Below are positions 26,370 to 34,955 of a stretch of 52,803 nucleotides of DNA, in pieces (positions within the stretch are counted from its first letter, which is position 1; each line of letters begins with the position of its first letter). Below the pieces are notes generated by a model. It was not told where the DNA came from. It worked only from the letters and a program-made list of their open reading frames with translations, and ran no database searches. The DNA comes from Candidatus Multivorans thiocomprendens (lineage in GTDB: Bacteria; Acidobacteriota; Thermoanaerobaculia; Multivoradales; Multivoraceae): NCBI GenBank assembly GCA_027493375.1, contig JAPVWO010000128.1, forward strand, positions 1 through 52,803, in the 5' to 3' direction. The position numbers and the translations under genes are program-made.

Positions 26370-26852
26370 TCATCGTTGGCCGAGTTGCAGGGCGATGCCG
26401 ATGATGCCGCCCAGCATCGGCACCATCAGGGCGAACATGCCGCCGAGAATCCACTTGACCATTCGGAGTTCGCCCCTGAGGCCGTCGATCTGGCCCTGCA
26501 TGCCGTTCAACTGGCCGCGCATCCCGTCCAACTGACCGGAGATCTCCCGCCGGAAGCTCTCGAAGCGATCCCTGACTTCCTGACGGAGCGCTTCCATCGC
26601 CCGCTCCAGGCCCTCGATGCGTGTCGTGTTGTTCGCCACTGTGGTCGTGAGATGGCCGAGTTCTTCCCGGACCTCGGCGATGTCGCGCTTGAGTTCCGTT
26701 CGGACCTCGGCGAGGTCGTCCTTGGTCGCAAGCCTCTCCTCTCGACTGGTGATCATCTCGACGAGCGCCTCCGTCTGGTTCGCTCGGAAGCCGGCCCTTT
26801 CAAGCCGACGTCTCGTCTGCTGCGCGCTTGACTCTACCGCGTGTCCGCCCAT
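26370..26852 (-). CDS. Coiled-coil protein with C-terminal membrane helix (DUF1640-like), copy 2
   Basis: 160 residues from ATG 26852, chosen for AGGAG 7 nt upstream and alignment with copy 1; the frame is open for 37 more codons upstream. It shares nearly the whole sequence with 21271-21711: HAVESS, RRRLERAGFRANQTEALVEM, EERLATKDDLAEVRTELKRD and the C-terminal membrane segment. It carries 14 extra coiled-coil residues (SGQLDGMRGQLNGMQGQ region). It follows TonB receptor 2, just as copy 1 follows receptor 1, so receptor plus coiled-coil gene look like a duplicated unit. A role in receptor support or signalling is possible but not shown by the sequence. Confidence 0.8.
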   Translation of the reverse strand: MGGHAVESSAQQTRRRLERAGFRANQTEALVEMITSREERLATKDDLAEVRTELKRDIAEVREELGHLTTTVANNTTRIEGLERAMEALRQEVRDRFESFRREISGQLDGMRGQLNGMQGQIDGLRGELRMVKWILGGMFALMVPMLGGIIGIALQLGQR

Positions 26853-27021
26853 GCATCTGCTCCTGCCGTTGTTGAGAAGGAGGACGTGCCCATGTGGAAG
26901 CCCCCTACCGACTTGGACGGATTCGTGGCGGGAGTCTCGGTTCAAGCAGCGACGCGCCCGCATCGGTCAGCGCGGCACAGGGCAGAGGAAACGGTCCAGC
27001 ACCCGCTGCCAGGCACAGAAA

Positions 27022-27051
27022 AAGGGGAGAGAGCCGAGGCTCTCTCCCCTT
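27022..27051 (-). terminator. Intrinsic terminator after TonB receptor 2
   Basis: This is a perfect 13-bp stem (AAGGGGAGAGAGC with its complement) and a 4-nt loop. On the minus strand the hairpin is directly followed by a run of T residues. It lies about 50 nt past the receptor stop, with another hairpin (27062-27086) between. Confidence 0.75.
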
Positions 27052-27061
27052 CGGATTTCCG

Positions 27062-27086
27062 AGACGACGGGCTAAACCCGTCGTCT
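27062..27086 (-). terminator. Second hairpin after TonB receptor 2
   Basis: A perfect 10-bp stem, AGACGACGGG with its complement, and a 5-nt loop start about 14 nt past the stop codon on the minus strand. There is no T run, so it may protect the 3' end or assist the terminator that follows. Confidence 0.5.
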
Positions 27087-27099
27087 GTGAGGAGCGCTC

Positions 27100-30000
27100 C
27101 TAGAAGCGGAACCTCAGCGAGGCGCGCACCTGGCGCGGACGCTGGAAGAAGCGCCGCACCGGATACACCTGACCGTCGCCGCCCCAGGAGCGTCGCCGCT
27201 GCTGGTTGGTGGCGTTCAGGACCTCGACCCGGACTTCACCCCGCACGTCGCGGTAGCCCATGGGGAAGCCCCAGGCGCCGCTCAGGTTGAGGGTGTACTC
27301 GTCCGACGTGAACCGTCCCTGCGTGCCCGGGGCATGCAGGTTGAAGCCGACGCCGTCGTTCGGCGTACCCGGCTTCGGATCGTTCGGATCGACGTTGACG
27401 ATCGACACGCCCTCGCTCCGCACCCAGGGAGTTCCGGTCTGGAAGCTCAAGTGGCCGGACATGGTGAGGTCGTGGCTACCCAGGCGCCAGGTCTTGAACC
27501 CGAAGGAGTTGTAGATCCAGGTCCGGTCGTAGGCCTGGTTCAGGCCGCGCCGGTTGATCATCGACACCGGGTAGCCGATCCACTCCGACAGCGCCTGGTT
27601 GCAGTCCACCGGGAACAGCTCCGTGCGTCCGGTACGCCGGTCGGGGACCATCTGGCCAGCGTTGCACAGGTCAATGAACTCCTGCGTCATCACCGCGCTC
27701 AGGTTCTCGAGATAGCTGCTGTTGGTGTTGTTCCACCAGGCCCCGGCACCCGTCGTGTCCGTCTCCGACCACGCGACGTTGTTGTAGAGCGCCCAGCCGT
27801 CGGCGAACCGGCGGTTGAGCTGGATCTGCAGGCCGCGGTAGCCGTTCTTGGCCGGGTCGGCGAGCGCCAGCGCCTCGTCGTTGAGTTGCCGGTCGATGCC
27901 TTTGGCTTCGCGGGCGTCGGCGCTGTTGGTGACGATCTCCGCCAGGTCGTGGTAGTTGCCGGTGATGAAGATGTTCCGGCCCTTGTGATCGAGCTGGGTG
28001 TTGGAGAACATCATGTCCTGCATCGACCAATCGATGTACTTGACGTCGAGAGCCCAGTTCGGAGCGAACTGCCACTCAAGGCCGATGATCAGGTCCTCCC
28101 GGTAATAGGGATCGACGCTGTGGTTCCAGATCTCGCAGTCCACGCCGGATGCCTCGCCGTCCTGGCAGGGCCGCACGGCGTCCCACATCAGGCCCGGCAC
28201 CAAGGTGCTCCAGGCGAAGTTGTAGCCGGGAATCGCGGCGCCGACTGTCCCGGTTCGGCGCGTGTCCGCCCGGTCCGGTGACGGACAGAAGACGATCGCC
28301 TCGATCGGGTCGCAGAACAGCCAGACCTCGTAGCCCTCGTAGCCGTTCCACTGGTCGTGCATTCCGCCGGCGGTGTCGCCGCCTCCGGAGATCCACGCCT
28401 GATTCAGCATCGCGTGGTACTGACCCCAGTTGGCGGTGAACAGCAGACGGCCGTCGCCCTTCACGTCATAGGTCGCGTTGAACCGGGGATCGGCGTAGGT
28501 GGAATCGACGACCTTGCGCCGAACGTCGTTCCAGCCCTCCTGAATCTCCGCGCGCACGCCGATGTTGAAGGTCCAGTGGTCACCGACGGTGAAGCGGTCC
28601 CTCAGGTAGAAGGCCGTGTCCTTCATCTCGGCGTCGCCGGTGCCGCGGCCGATGCAGTTGCCCTCGTCGAAGTCGGTCCGGTGAATTTCGCCATTCACGT
28701 TCGTGATCTCGACCGGCGTGAGTTCCGCGCCGATCGGACCCAGGCAACTCAGCTTGGGCGAGTTGTAGTCGACGTAGGTGCAGCCGCGACCGCGGTTCGT
28801 GTTGCCCGACCAGTGCGGGTTGTCCGGGTTGGTCCCGGCGTTGCGGGTCAACGAGCAACTGTCCATTCCCAGGCCGCCGGCGCCGCCGTATCCGAACGGG
28901 TTGTAGGAGTCGTAGCCCCAGCCGTTCATGAACGATGTCCGGGCGTTCTCGCCCTCCCACTTCGTGTCCTGGTAGTCGAGGCCGTACTTCAGCTCGTGGT
29001 TGGCGCCGACGAACTGGGTCAGGCCGACGTTGGCCTGCTCGCGCGGGAAGGCGTTGAAGCCGAAGCCGTCCGAGAGGATCCAGCCGTTGTGCCAGGCGCC
29101 CAGGTTCTCACCGTCGACGTAGACGTTGTAGTTGTTGCCCGGCCAGAAGAAACCCTGGTCCGGGTTGAACGGGAACCGCAACGGGAAGTTCGCGTCGCCG
29201 CCCGATGTATCGAGCTCGGAGTGGCCCGCTTCCGGACCGCGGTCGAGCGCTTTCGCCTGCAGGCAGGTCGTGACCATCTCGGCGGGAACCTCGGGCAGGT
29301 GGCTAAGGCCAAGCCAGTCGAGAATCGGTTGGTCGCCCACGCTTAGGACGCCGGGGTTCTCCTCTGCCAGCGTGTTGTGGCAGCCCAGGAACTTGTTCTC
29401 CTGCGTCTCTTGCGTAGCCAGCTTGGCCTCGAGGAACCAGTTGGACGAAATCGCCCAGTTCCAGTTGACCGTCGCCAACTCGCTGTCGTTCTCGTGCGGC
29501 GTCGGAGTCCAGTAGTCGAAGGACTGCGGATTGAAGTAGTTCCTGAACGTCGGCGTCTCGATCCAGGAAGCGTTCATCGAGTGGGCGTTGCTCGCCTGCA
29601 GGTTCAGCTTCATGATCCGCGTGTCGTCGAACAGGCTGATGTCGTACGGGTCGCCGCCGACCAACCGCTCCGAGTACGCGTCGTCGAACTCGCTGTAGCC
29701 GGTGTAGAACCAGAACTTGTCGCGCGCGACAGGCCCACCGAAGGAGACCTCGAAGCCATCACTGGCGCCGGCCCACTCGGAGCCGCCCGGCCGGCAGGGC
29801 TCGAGCTCGCGGGAACCGTCCGTGCCGCCGGGAATCAGGCCGCGGCCCTGGTCCCGCTCATCGCCGTGGCAGCGTCTGAACCAGTCGGCCGGATAGGGCT
29901 TGTTCGTGCGCTCCGTGAGCGAAGGCTGGTCCTTGTAGTCGGCGCCCCAGTCGATCCGCTGGTGGTTCCAGAGGGCGTCGGCGTGGAACCGGTTCGTGCC

Positions 30001-30702
30001 CGACTTGACGATCACGTTGGTCGCCGAGCCGACGTAGCGGCCGTACTCGGCGGAAGAACCGCCGGCCTCCATCGAGACCTCGGTGAGCGCGGTTGTCGGT
30101 ACGCGGACCCGGCTGCCGCCGAACTTCGCGAACGTGGTGTCGACGCCATCGATGAACACGCCCTGGTCGGCGAAGTGCGCGCCGTTGACCGAAGGACGGG
30201 TCTGCTGGATGTCGTCGTTCTGCGCGTCGGCGGTGACGCCGGGCAGAGCGTTGATGATGCCGTAGTAGGTGCGGGTGACGCCGCCGATCTGCTCGCCGAT
30301 CTCGCCGGCGACGGTGGTGCCCGCGGTGACGTTGAACTTGTCGACCATGGGCGTCTCGCCCGTGACGGTGACTTCGCCCTCGACCGCCGCCTGGAGGGTG
30401 AGATCGAGAGATGTGCGGTCGCCGGCCACGGCGCGCACCTGGGCCGCGGCTTCGCCGAGGCCTTCCAGCGAGGCGGTCAGCGAGTAGTCGCCGGGCGTCA
30501 CGCCGACGAACCGGTAGTTGCCGTTCTCGTCGGTGATGCCGAACTTGTCCCCCCGCTCGCCGCTCAGCGTGACGCTCACGCCGGGCAGCGGAGAACCGCC
30601 GGGATCAACAATCTGACCGCTGATCGTTGCCGTTTCCGGCGCGTCGGCAAGGGCGCCGACGGGCAGGAGCAGCAGCAACGCGGCCAAAAGAAATCGCTTC
30701 AT
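27100..30702 (-). CDS. TonB-dependent receptor, Oar-like, with carboxypeptidase-regulatory-like domain (receptor 2)
   Basis: 1200 residues. ATG 30702 is chosen because AAGGAGG lies 10 nt upstream; the in-frame ATG at 30711 would touch that site. A signal peptide (FLLAALLLLLPVGALA) is followed by a CarboxypepD_reg-like domain (ATISGQIVDPGGSPLPGVSV). The plug has the same motifs as receptor 1 (DGVDTTFAKFGGSR, AEYGRYVGSATNVIVKSG) and the barrel ends in RASLRFRF. The two receptors align over their full lengths and share many identical blocks. This copy differs mainly in extracellular-loop-like stretches, which suggests related but distinct substrates. A TTGACA hexamer at 30784-30779 (complement) could be a -35 box, but no good -10 was seen. 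The end is followed by two clean hairpins. Confidence 0.9.
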   Translation of the reverse strand: MKRFLLAALLLLLPVGALADAPETATISGQIVDPGGSPLPGVSVTLSGERGDKFGITDENGNYRFVGVTPGDYSLTASLEGLGEAAAQVRAVAGDRTSLDLTLQAAVEGEVTVTGETPMVDKFNVTAGTTVAGEIGEQIGGVTRTYYGIINALPGVTADAQNDDIQQTRPSVNGAHFADQGVFIDGVDTTFAKFGGSRVRVPTTALTEVSMEAGGSSAEYGRYVGSATNVIVKSGTNRFHADALWNHQRIDWGADYKDQPSLTERTNKPYPADWFRRCHGDERDQGRGLIPGGTDGSRELEPCRPGGSEWAGASDGFEVSFGGPVARDKFWFYTGYSEFDDAYSERLVGGDPYDISLFDDTRIMKLNLQASNAHSMNASWIETPTFRNYFNPQSFDYWTPTPHENDSELATVNWNWAISSNWFLEAKLATQETQENKFLGCHNTLAEENPGVLSVGDQPILDWLGLSHLPEVPAEMVTTCLQAKALDRGPEAGHSELDTSGGDANFPLRFPFNPDQGFFWPGNNYNVYVDGENLGAWHNGWILSDGFGFNAFPREQANVGLTQFVGANHELKYGLDYQDTKWEGENARTSFMNGWGYDSYNPFGYGGAGGLGMDSCSLTRNAGTNPDNPHWSGNTNRGRGCTYVDYNSPKLSCLGPIGAELTPVEITNVNGEIHRTDFDEGNCIGRGTGDAEMKDTAFYLRDRFTVGDHWTFNIGVRAEIQEGWNDVRRKVVDSTYADPRFNATYDVKGDGRLLFTANWGQYHAMLNQAWISGGGDTAGGMHDQWNGYEGYEVWLFCDPIEAIVFCPSPDRADTRRTGTVGAAIPGYNFAWSTLVPGLMWDAVRPCQDGEASGVDCEIWNHSVDPYYREDLIIGLEWQFAPNWALDVKYIDWSMQDMMFSNTQLDHKGRNIFITGNYHDLAEIVTNSADAREAKGIDRQLNDEALALADPAKNGYRGLQIQLNRRFADGWALYNNVAWSETDTTGAGAWWNNTNSSYLENLSAVMTQEFIDLCNAGQMVPDRRTGRTELFPVDCNQALSEWIGYPVSMINRRGLNQAYDRTWIYNSFGFKTWRLGSHDLTMSGHLSFQTGTPWVRSEGVSIVNVDPNDPKPGTPNDGVGFNLHAPGTQGRFTSDEYTLNLSGAWGFPMGYRDVRGEVRVEVLNATNQQRRRSWGGDGQVYPVRRFFQRPRQVRASLRFRF

Positions 30703-30891
30703 CGAGATCATCCTCCTTGGTTGGTCGATGAGACTACGGATTAAGAAAGCGCCGCATCCTCACTGAGTCCATGTCCAATGTCAAATCGGGTCCGCATAGA
30801 GGTCGAATGGGACGCTTCGATTCAAGATGTTGGTTCGGCATCCAGCATCTTGGAGTGTCGGTGCAGGAACTCCTGGAGGAGCGTTCGAGGG

Positions 30892-33168
30892 TCAGGGCCG
30901 GGGGGAGACGGGAGAGAGTTCGTCGTGGCCCTCGACCAGGCGATAGAGGCGATCGGGTTGCACGGCGGCGAAGGTCTGCGAGAGGTCCGTCGCCGGCCAG
31001 TACACGGTGACCCGCTCGATCACGGCCGGCCTTTCCAGGCCGATCGTCTGGCGCAACGGGTTGCCGCCGAAGCTGCCGCCGCCGTTGACGCGCCGGTGGA
31101 CGGAACGCCGGTCGCCGTCCGGGTCGACCAGGTCGACGCGGACGCGGGCGCCGATCGCCGAGCGGTTGCTTCCGGTTCCCACCAGCCTCAGCGCCAGCCA
31201 GCGGTTGCCGAAGCCCGGATTGCGGAACAGGGCGTCGCCGAAACGGTCCCCGGGATACGCGCCCCCCATCTGCTCGAACACGTCCAGGTCGCCGTCGCCG
31301 TCGAGATCGGCGAAGGCGACGGCGTGGCCCTTCTGGAGGTGGCCGAAGCCGGCGGCGAGGCTGACGTCGACGAACCGGCGTCCCGCCAGGTTCCGGTAGA
31401 GGACGTTCGGCATGACCGCCTCGTAGTCCGGGTAGCCGGTGCCGAGGTAGAAGTCGAGGTAGCCGTCGTGGTCGAGGTCGCCGAAGTTCGAGCCCATGGG
31501 AAGCTGCAGACGGGTGAGCCCGCTCCTGGCGGCTACGTCCTCGAAGCCGCCCTCGCCGTCGCCGCGGTAAAGCCGCGCCTGTTCCCAGGGGCCGGGGTAG
31601 CCCTGGTAGCTGGCGGCGACGAAACCGAGGCCGCCGCGGTCTCCGGTGTAGCTGGAGACGAACAGGTCCAGATTGCCGTCGTTGTCGAAGTCCCAGAACC
31701 AGGCCGGGAAGCTCTGCCGGGGCCCGGTGACGCGCAGCCGGTGCGCTACGTCCTCGAAGCTGCCGTCGCCGCGGTTGCGGTACAGGCGGTTGGCCCCCCC
31801 GAGCACGGAGACGTAGAGATCGGGGAAGCGGTCGTTGTCGTAGTCACCCCAGACGGCCGCCTTGACGAAGGCGCGGAGGGCCATGCCGGACTCGGCGGCG
31901 ACGTCACGGAAGCGGACGACGCCGTCCTCGGCGGGCCCTTCGTTGCGGAAGAGCTGGGACGGCGCATCGACCGCCGGGCCGTGCTCGTTGCCGACGAAGA
32001 TGTCGAGGTCCCCGTCGTTGTCGAAATCGGCCCAGGCGGCGGCTTGCGTGGGGTAGTGGGCCTCGCCGAGGCCGGAAAGGAAGGTGACGTCCCGGAAGAC
32101 GGGCGGCCCCGCCTCGCCGCCGTCGGCCGAATCGTTCAGCAGCAGCGAGTTCGGGTGGCGGCCGTGGGGTCCGAACCAGGCGCCGCGGAGGACGAAGAGG
32201 TCGACGTCGCCGTCGTCGTCGACGTCGCCGTGGACGACGTTCAGTCCGCCGTAGAGCCCGTCGAGTCCCGCCGCCGCCGAGGCGTCGGTGAACTCGCCCC
32301 GCCCCTCGTTCAGGAAGAGCCGGGGCGAACCGGCCGGATCGAAGGTCGTGGTGAAGATGTCCAGGTCGAGGTCGCCGTCGAAGTCGTCGACTACGGCGCC
32401 GCCTGAGAGGTTGAAGCTGTCGACTCCGAGTTCCGGCGCGACGTTGGCGAAGCGCGGGAAGTCGGCGGTGGAGCCGAAGGCGGCGAGCGGCAGCCGGTGC
32501 TTGGCCTCGACGGCGGCCGGATGGTCGCCCAAGGTCATGTGGGCCAGGTTCAACAACCACCTCGCCTTGACCTGCTGGACGGAGTTCGGGGGTACAGCCG
32601 CGAGGTACTCGCGGAGGAAGCGGGCCGCCTGCTCGGATCCTTCGCGTTCCAGGTGGATTCCCTCGCCGCGGATCGGCAGGATGCACGCTTGCGCGTTGTG
32701 CATCCCGGCGCAGTTGTTGCTCTCGCCGTAGCGAAGCCAGGCGACGGCGATCCGGAACAGGACCTCGGTCGCCTCGCTTCCGAGTTCGGCGGCCGACCCG
32801 GACGGGCCGGTCACGAGGTCGTGTGCCTGGCCGAAGCGCTGCAGGGCGGCGGCTTCGTCACCAAGCCGGAGTTCCTGCTCGGCCAGGTCGACCAACAGCC
32901 GGAACCGGGTAGCCGGGGGCGCCTCGGCGGCCGCCGCGAGCGCCTCACGCGCGGCCCGGGCCGGAGCCTCGCCGAGCCAGGGGTTGCCGTCCAGGGCTTC
33001 CGTGCGAATCGTCTCCAGCGCCTCCAGCATGCGTTCGTGACTCGCGTCGACGGCGGCAGCCCGGCCGGGGGGCTGTTGGGCGTCGGTGACCGTCGGGACC
33101 AGGAGAGAGGCGACCAGCAGCCACGAGCAGCTGCTCTCGGGTCTGTTGCTTCTTCGGGTTCGAGCCAC
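30892..33168 (-). CDS. CRTAC1-type FG-GAP/ASPIC-UnbV protein with N-terminal helical region (ASPIC-C)
   Basis: About 758 residues from GTG 33168, 14 nt after the TPR-B stop; no good ribosome binding site is visible. The signal peptide is SCSWLLVASLLVPTVTDAQQ. Residues about 35-210 are helical and TPR-like, with a Cys-containing motif (NNCAGMHNAQACILPI) and WLLNLAHMTLGDHP, both recurrent in long CRTAC1 proteins. FG-GAP repeats with calcium-type loops follow (DFDGDLDLDIFTT, DVDDDGDVDLFV, DFDNDGDLDIFV, DLDGDGDLDVFE). A C-terminal ASPIC/UnbV domain closes it (RWLALRLVGTGSNRSAIGAR). The protein should be exported and calcium-binding. It is the last of the ASPIC/TPR run before the TonB receptors, 189 bp from the start of receptor 2. 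Confidence 0.85.
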   Translation of the reverse strand: MARTRRSNRPESSCSWLLVASLLVPTVTDAQQPPGRAAAVDASHERMLEALETIRTEALDGNPWLGEAPARAAREALAAAAEAPPATRFRLLVDLAEQELRLGDEAAALQRFGQAHDLVTGPSGSAAELGSEATEVLFRIAVAWLRYGESNNCAGMHNAQACILPIRGEGIHLEREGSEQAARFLREYLAAVPPNSVQQVKARWLLNLAHMTLGDHPAAVEAKHRLPLAAFGSTADFPRFANVAPELGVDSFNLSGGAVVDDFDGDLDLDIFTTTFDPAGSPRLFLNEGRGEFTDASAAAGLDGLYGGLNVVHGDVDDDGDVDLFVLRGAWFGPHGRHPNSLLLNDSADGGEAGPPVFRDVTFLSGLGEAHYPTQAAAWADFDNDGDLDIFVGNEHGPAVDAPSQLFRNEGPAEDGVVRFRDVAAESGMALRAFVKAAVWGDYDNDRFPDLYVSVLGGANRLYRNRGDGSFEDVAHRLRVTGPRQSFPAWFWDFDNDGNLDLFVSSYTGDRGGLGFVAASYQGYPGPWEQARLYRGDGEGGFEDVAARSGLTRLQLPMGSNFGDLDHDGYLDFYLGTGYPDYEAVMPNVLYRNLAGRRFVDVSLAAGFGHLQKGHAVAFADLDGDGDLDVFEQMGGAYPGDRFGDALFRNPGFGNRWLALRLVGTGSNRSAIGARVRVDLVDPDGDRRSVHRRVNGGGSFGGNPLRQTIGLERPAVIERVTVYWPATDLSQTFAAVQPDRLYRLVEGHDELSPVSPRP

Positions 33169-33182
33169 GGTCGGGCAGAACT

Positions 33183-34955
33183 CTATTGGGGCGCACCACC
33201 TTCGACGCAGGACCTGCGCAGGTCGGCGAGGGCGCGGTCGAGGTCGCGGTCCGATGGGGTCAGTCGGCGGCCAGCCTCGATCGTCTCGACCGCTTCGGTG
33301 CACTCGCCGCGCCGGGCCTGCACCTCCGCCAGCGCGAGACGGGCGGGGCCGAAGTCGGGCCGCGCTTCGAGCGCAGCCACGTGCGCGGAGGCGGCGTCGT
33401 CCATGCGGCCGAGCTCGCCGTAGACGAGTCCGGCCAGGAACGCCGCCTCGAACAACTCAGGCGCCAGCCGCCGCGCCCGGTTGAGTTCCGAGAGCGCCCG
33501 GGCGGGCTGGTTCCCCAAGGCGAGGAGTCGGCCCAGTTCCAGGCGCAGCGCCCCCTCCTGCTGCGGTTCGGCGGGAGCGGCCGCCAACGTGCCGGCCAGC
33601 ACCCGGCGGGCTTCGTCGAACCGTTGCTGCTGGCGCAGGATGCGGCTCAGGGCGCGCGCCGCGGCGCCGTCGCCGGGCGCGGCCGCCAGACGTTCCCGGA
33701 GTAACTGGGCGCCCTCGTCCGGTCTGCCCATGGCGGCGAGAACGACTGCCGCGTGGTTGTGGACTTCGGTGAAGAAGGGATCGATGTCCAGCGCGGTTTC
33801 GAATTGCCGGAGTGCTTCCCGAGGCCGGCCCGCTCGCGTCAGGGCGAGGCCGAGCTCGACCCGGGCCTGCTTGTGGCGCGGCGCGAGCTCGACCGCGCGT
33901 TCCAGATGCGCGAGGGACAGATCGAAACGGCCGCGGACGCCGAGCAGACGGCCCAGTTCCAGTTGCGTCCAGGCGTCGGCCGGGTCGAGTCCCGCGAGCG
34001 TCTGAAGTGCCGCTATCGCCTCGTCCGGCCTGCCCGCATCGATGAGCGCCAGCGCCAGATTGCGGTGCGCGGCCGGGTTGGACGGATCCTCCTCGGTCGC
34101 GCGCTGGAGGAGCAGAACGGCGTCGTCCAGTGCGCCGGCCTGCACGGCCAGCAGGCCGCGCTGTAGGGTTGCGCGGCTTCCGGAGGGAAGGAGGGCGAGA
34201 CCCTGAACGAGGGGGTCGTCGACGGGGGCCGGGGTTTCGTTCGCCCGCTCGAGATGGAAGCCGGCGTGCTCCCGGTCGCCCAGATCCCGCCGGGCCAGTG
34301 CCAGCGCGTGGTGAACGCGGCCGGCGGCGGGCGCCAGTTCGAGTGCTCGTTCCAGCGCCTTCGCGGCAGCCGCCGCGTCCCCCCCGTCGAGTGCGATGCG
34401 GCCGAGTCCGTAGTGAGCGGCCGGCTGGTCCGGGTCGAGGCCAAGAGCTTCTCTCCAGAGCGCCTCGGCTGCCGACGACCGGCCGAGCCGGCGTTCGACT
34501 TCCGCGAGACGGAGCAGCACGGTCAAGCGGTTCGGCGTGGACGCGAGCACGGTCCGGTACCTCCGCGCGGCAGGCTCAAGGTCGCCGCGGGCGTCAAGAG
34601 CGAAAGCCTCGAGATAGGGCCATCGCCAGTCCCCCGGATCGATTCGATGCGCTTCGCGGTAGCAGGCGAGCGCGTTCTCGAGCAGGTAGAGGGCTTCGGG
34701 CTGGAGGAGCTGCAATCCGTGGTAGAGGCGGCCGAGTTCGCCGACCGCGGCCGCGACCTCCGCCGCGGCGGCGCGTTCCGCGTGCAGAGCCCGGATCCGC
34801 TCCTCGTGCCCGGCGATCTGCACCCGGAGCGCTTCGTCGGCCGAGGAGAGGTCGACCGCCGGAAGCTGCGGTGCGGAACTGAAGTCTCCACCACAGCCGA
34901 GAACGGCCACGGCGAGGAGGACCGTCGGCAGCGACGAGCGCCCGCGGCCCCTCAT
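33183..34955 (-). CDS. TPR repeat lipoprotein (TPR-B)
   Basis: 590 residues. ATG 34955 overlaps the stop of the preceding ASPIC gene (ATGA). The N-terminus LLAVAVLGCGGD is a lipobox with Cys about residue 21. Tetratricopeptide repeats fill the rest (for example AKALERALELAPAAGRVHHA, LSLAHLERAVELAPRHKQAR, PREALRQFETALDIDPFFTE). It is colinear with TPR-C at 17712-19472: both have AAVGELGRLYHGLQLL, ACYREAxR and RWPYL in the N-terminal part. The pair ASPIC-B/TPR-B therefore mirrors ASPIC-D/TPR-C. It is predicted to be anchored in the envelope and to act as a docking or scaffold protein; the ligand is unknown. Confidence 0.85.
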   Translation of the reverse strand: MRGRGRSSLPTVLLAVAVLGCGGDFSSAPQLPAVDLSSADEALRVQIAGHEERIRALHAERAAAAEVAAAVGELGRLYHGLQLLQPEALYLLENALACYREAHRIDPGDWRWPYLEAFALDARGDLEPAARRYRTVLASTPNRLTVLLRLAEVERRLGRSSAAEALWREALGLDPDQPAAHYGLGRIALDGGDAAAAAKALERALELAPAAGRVHHALALARRDLGDREHAGFHLERANETPAPVDDPLVQGLALLPSGSRATLQRGLLAVQAGALDDAVLLLQRATEEDPSNPAAHRNLALALIDAGRPDEAIAALQTLAGLDPADAWTQLELGRLLGVRGRFDLSLAHLERAVELAPRHKQARVELGLALTRAGRPREALRQFETALDIDPFFTEVHNHAAVVLAAMGRPDEGAQLLRERLAAAPGDGAAARALSRILRQQQRFDEARRVLAGTLAAAPAEPQQEGALRLELGRLLALGNQPARALSELNRARRLAPELFEAAFLAGLVYGELGRMDDAASAHVAALEARPDFGPARLALAEVQARRGECTEAVETIEAGRRLTPSDRDLDRALADLRRSCVEGGAPQ

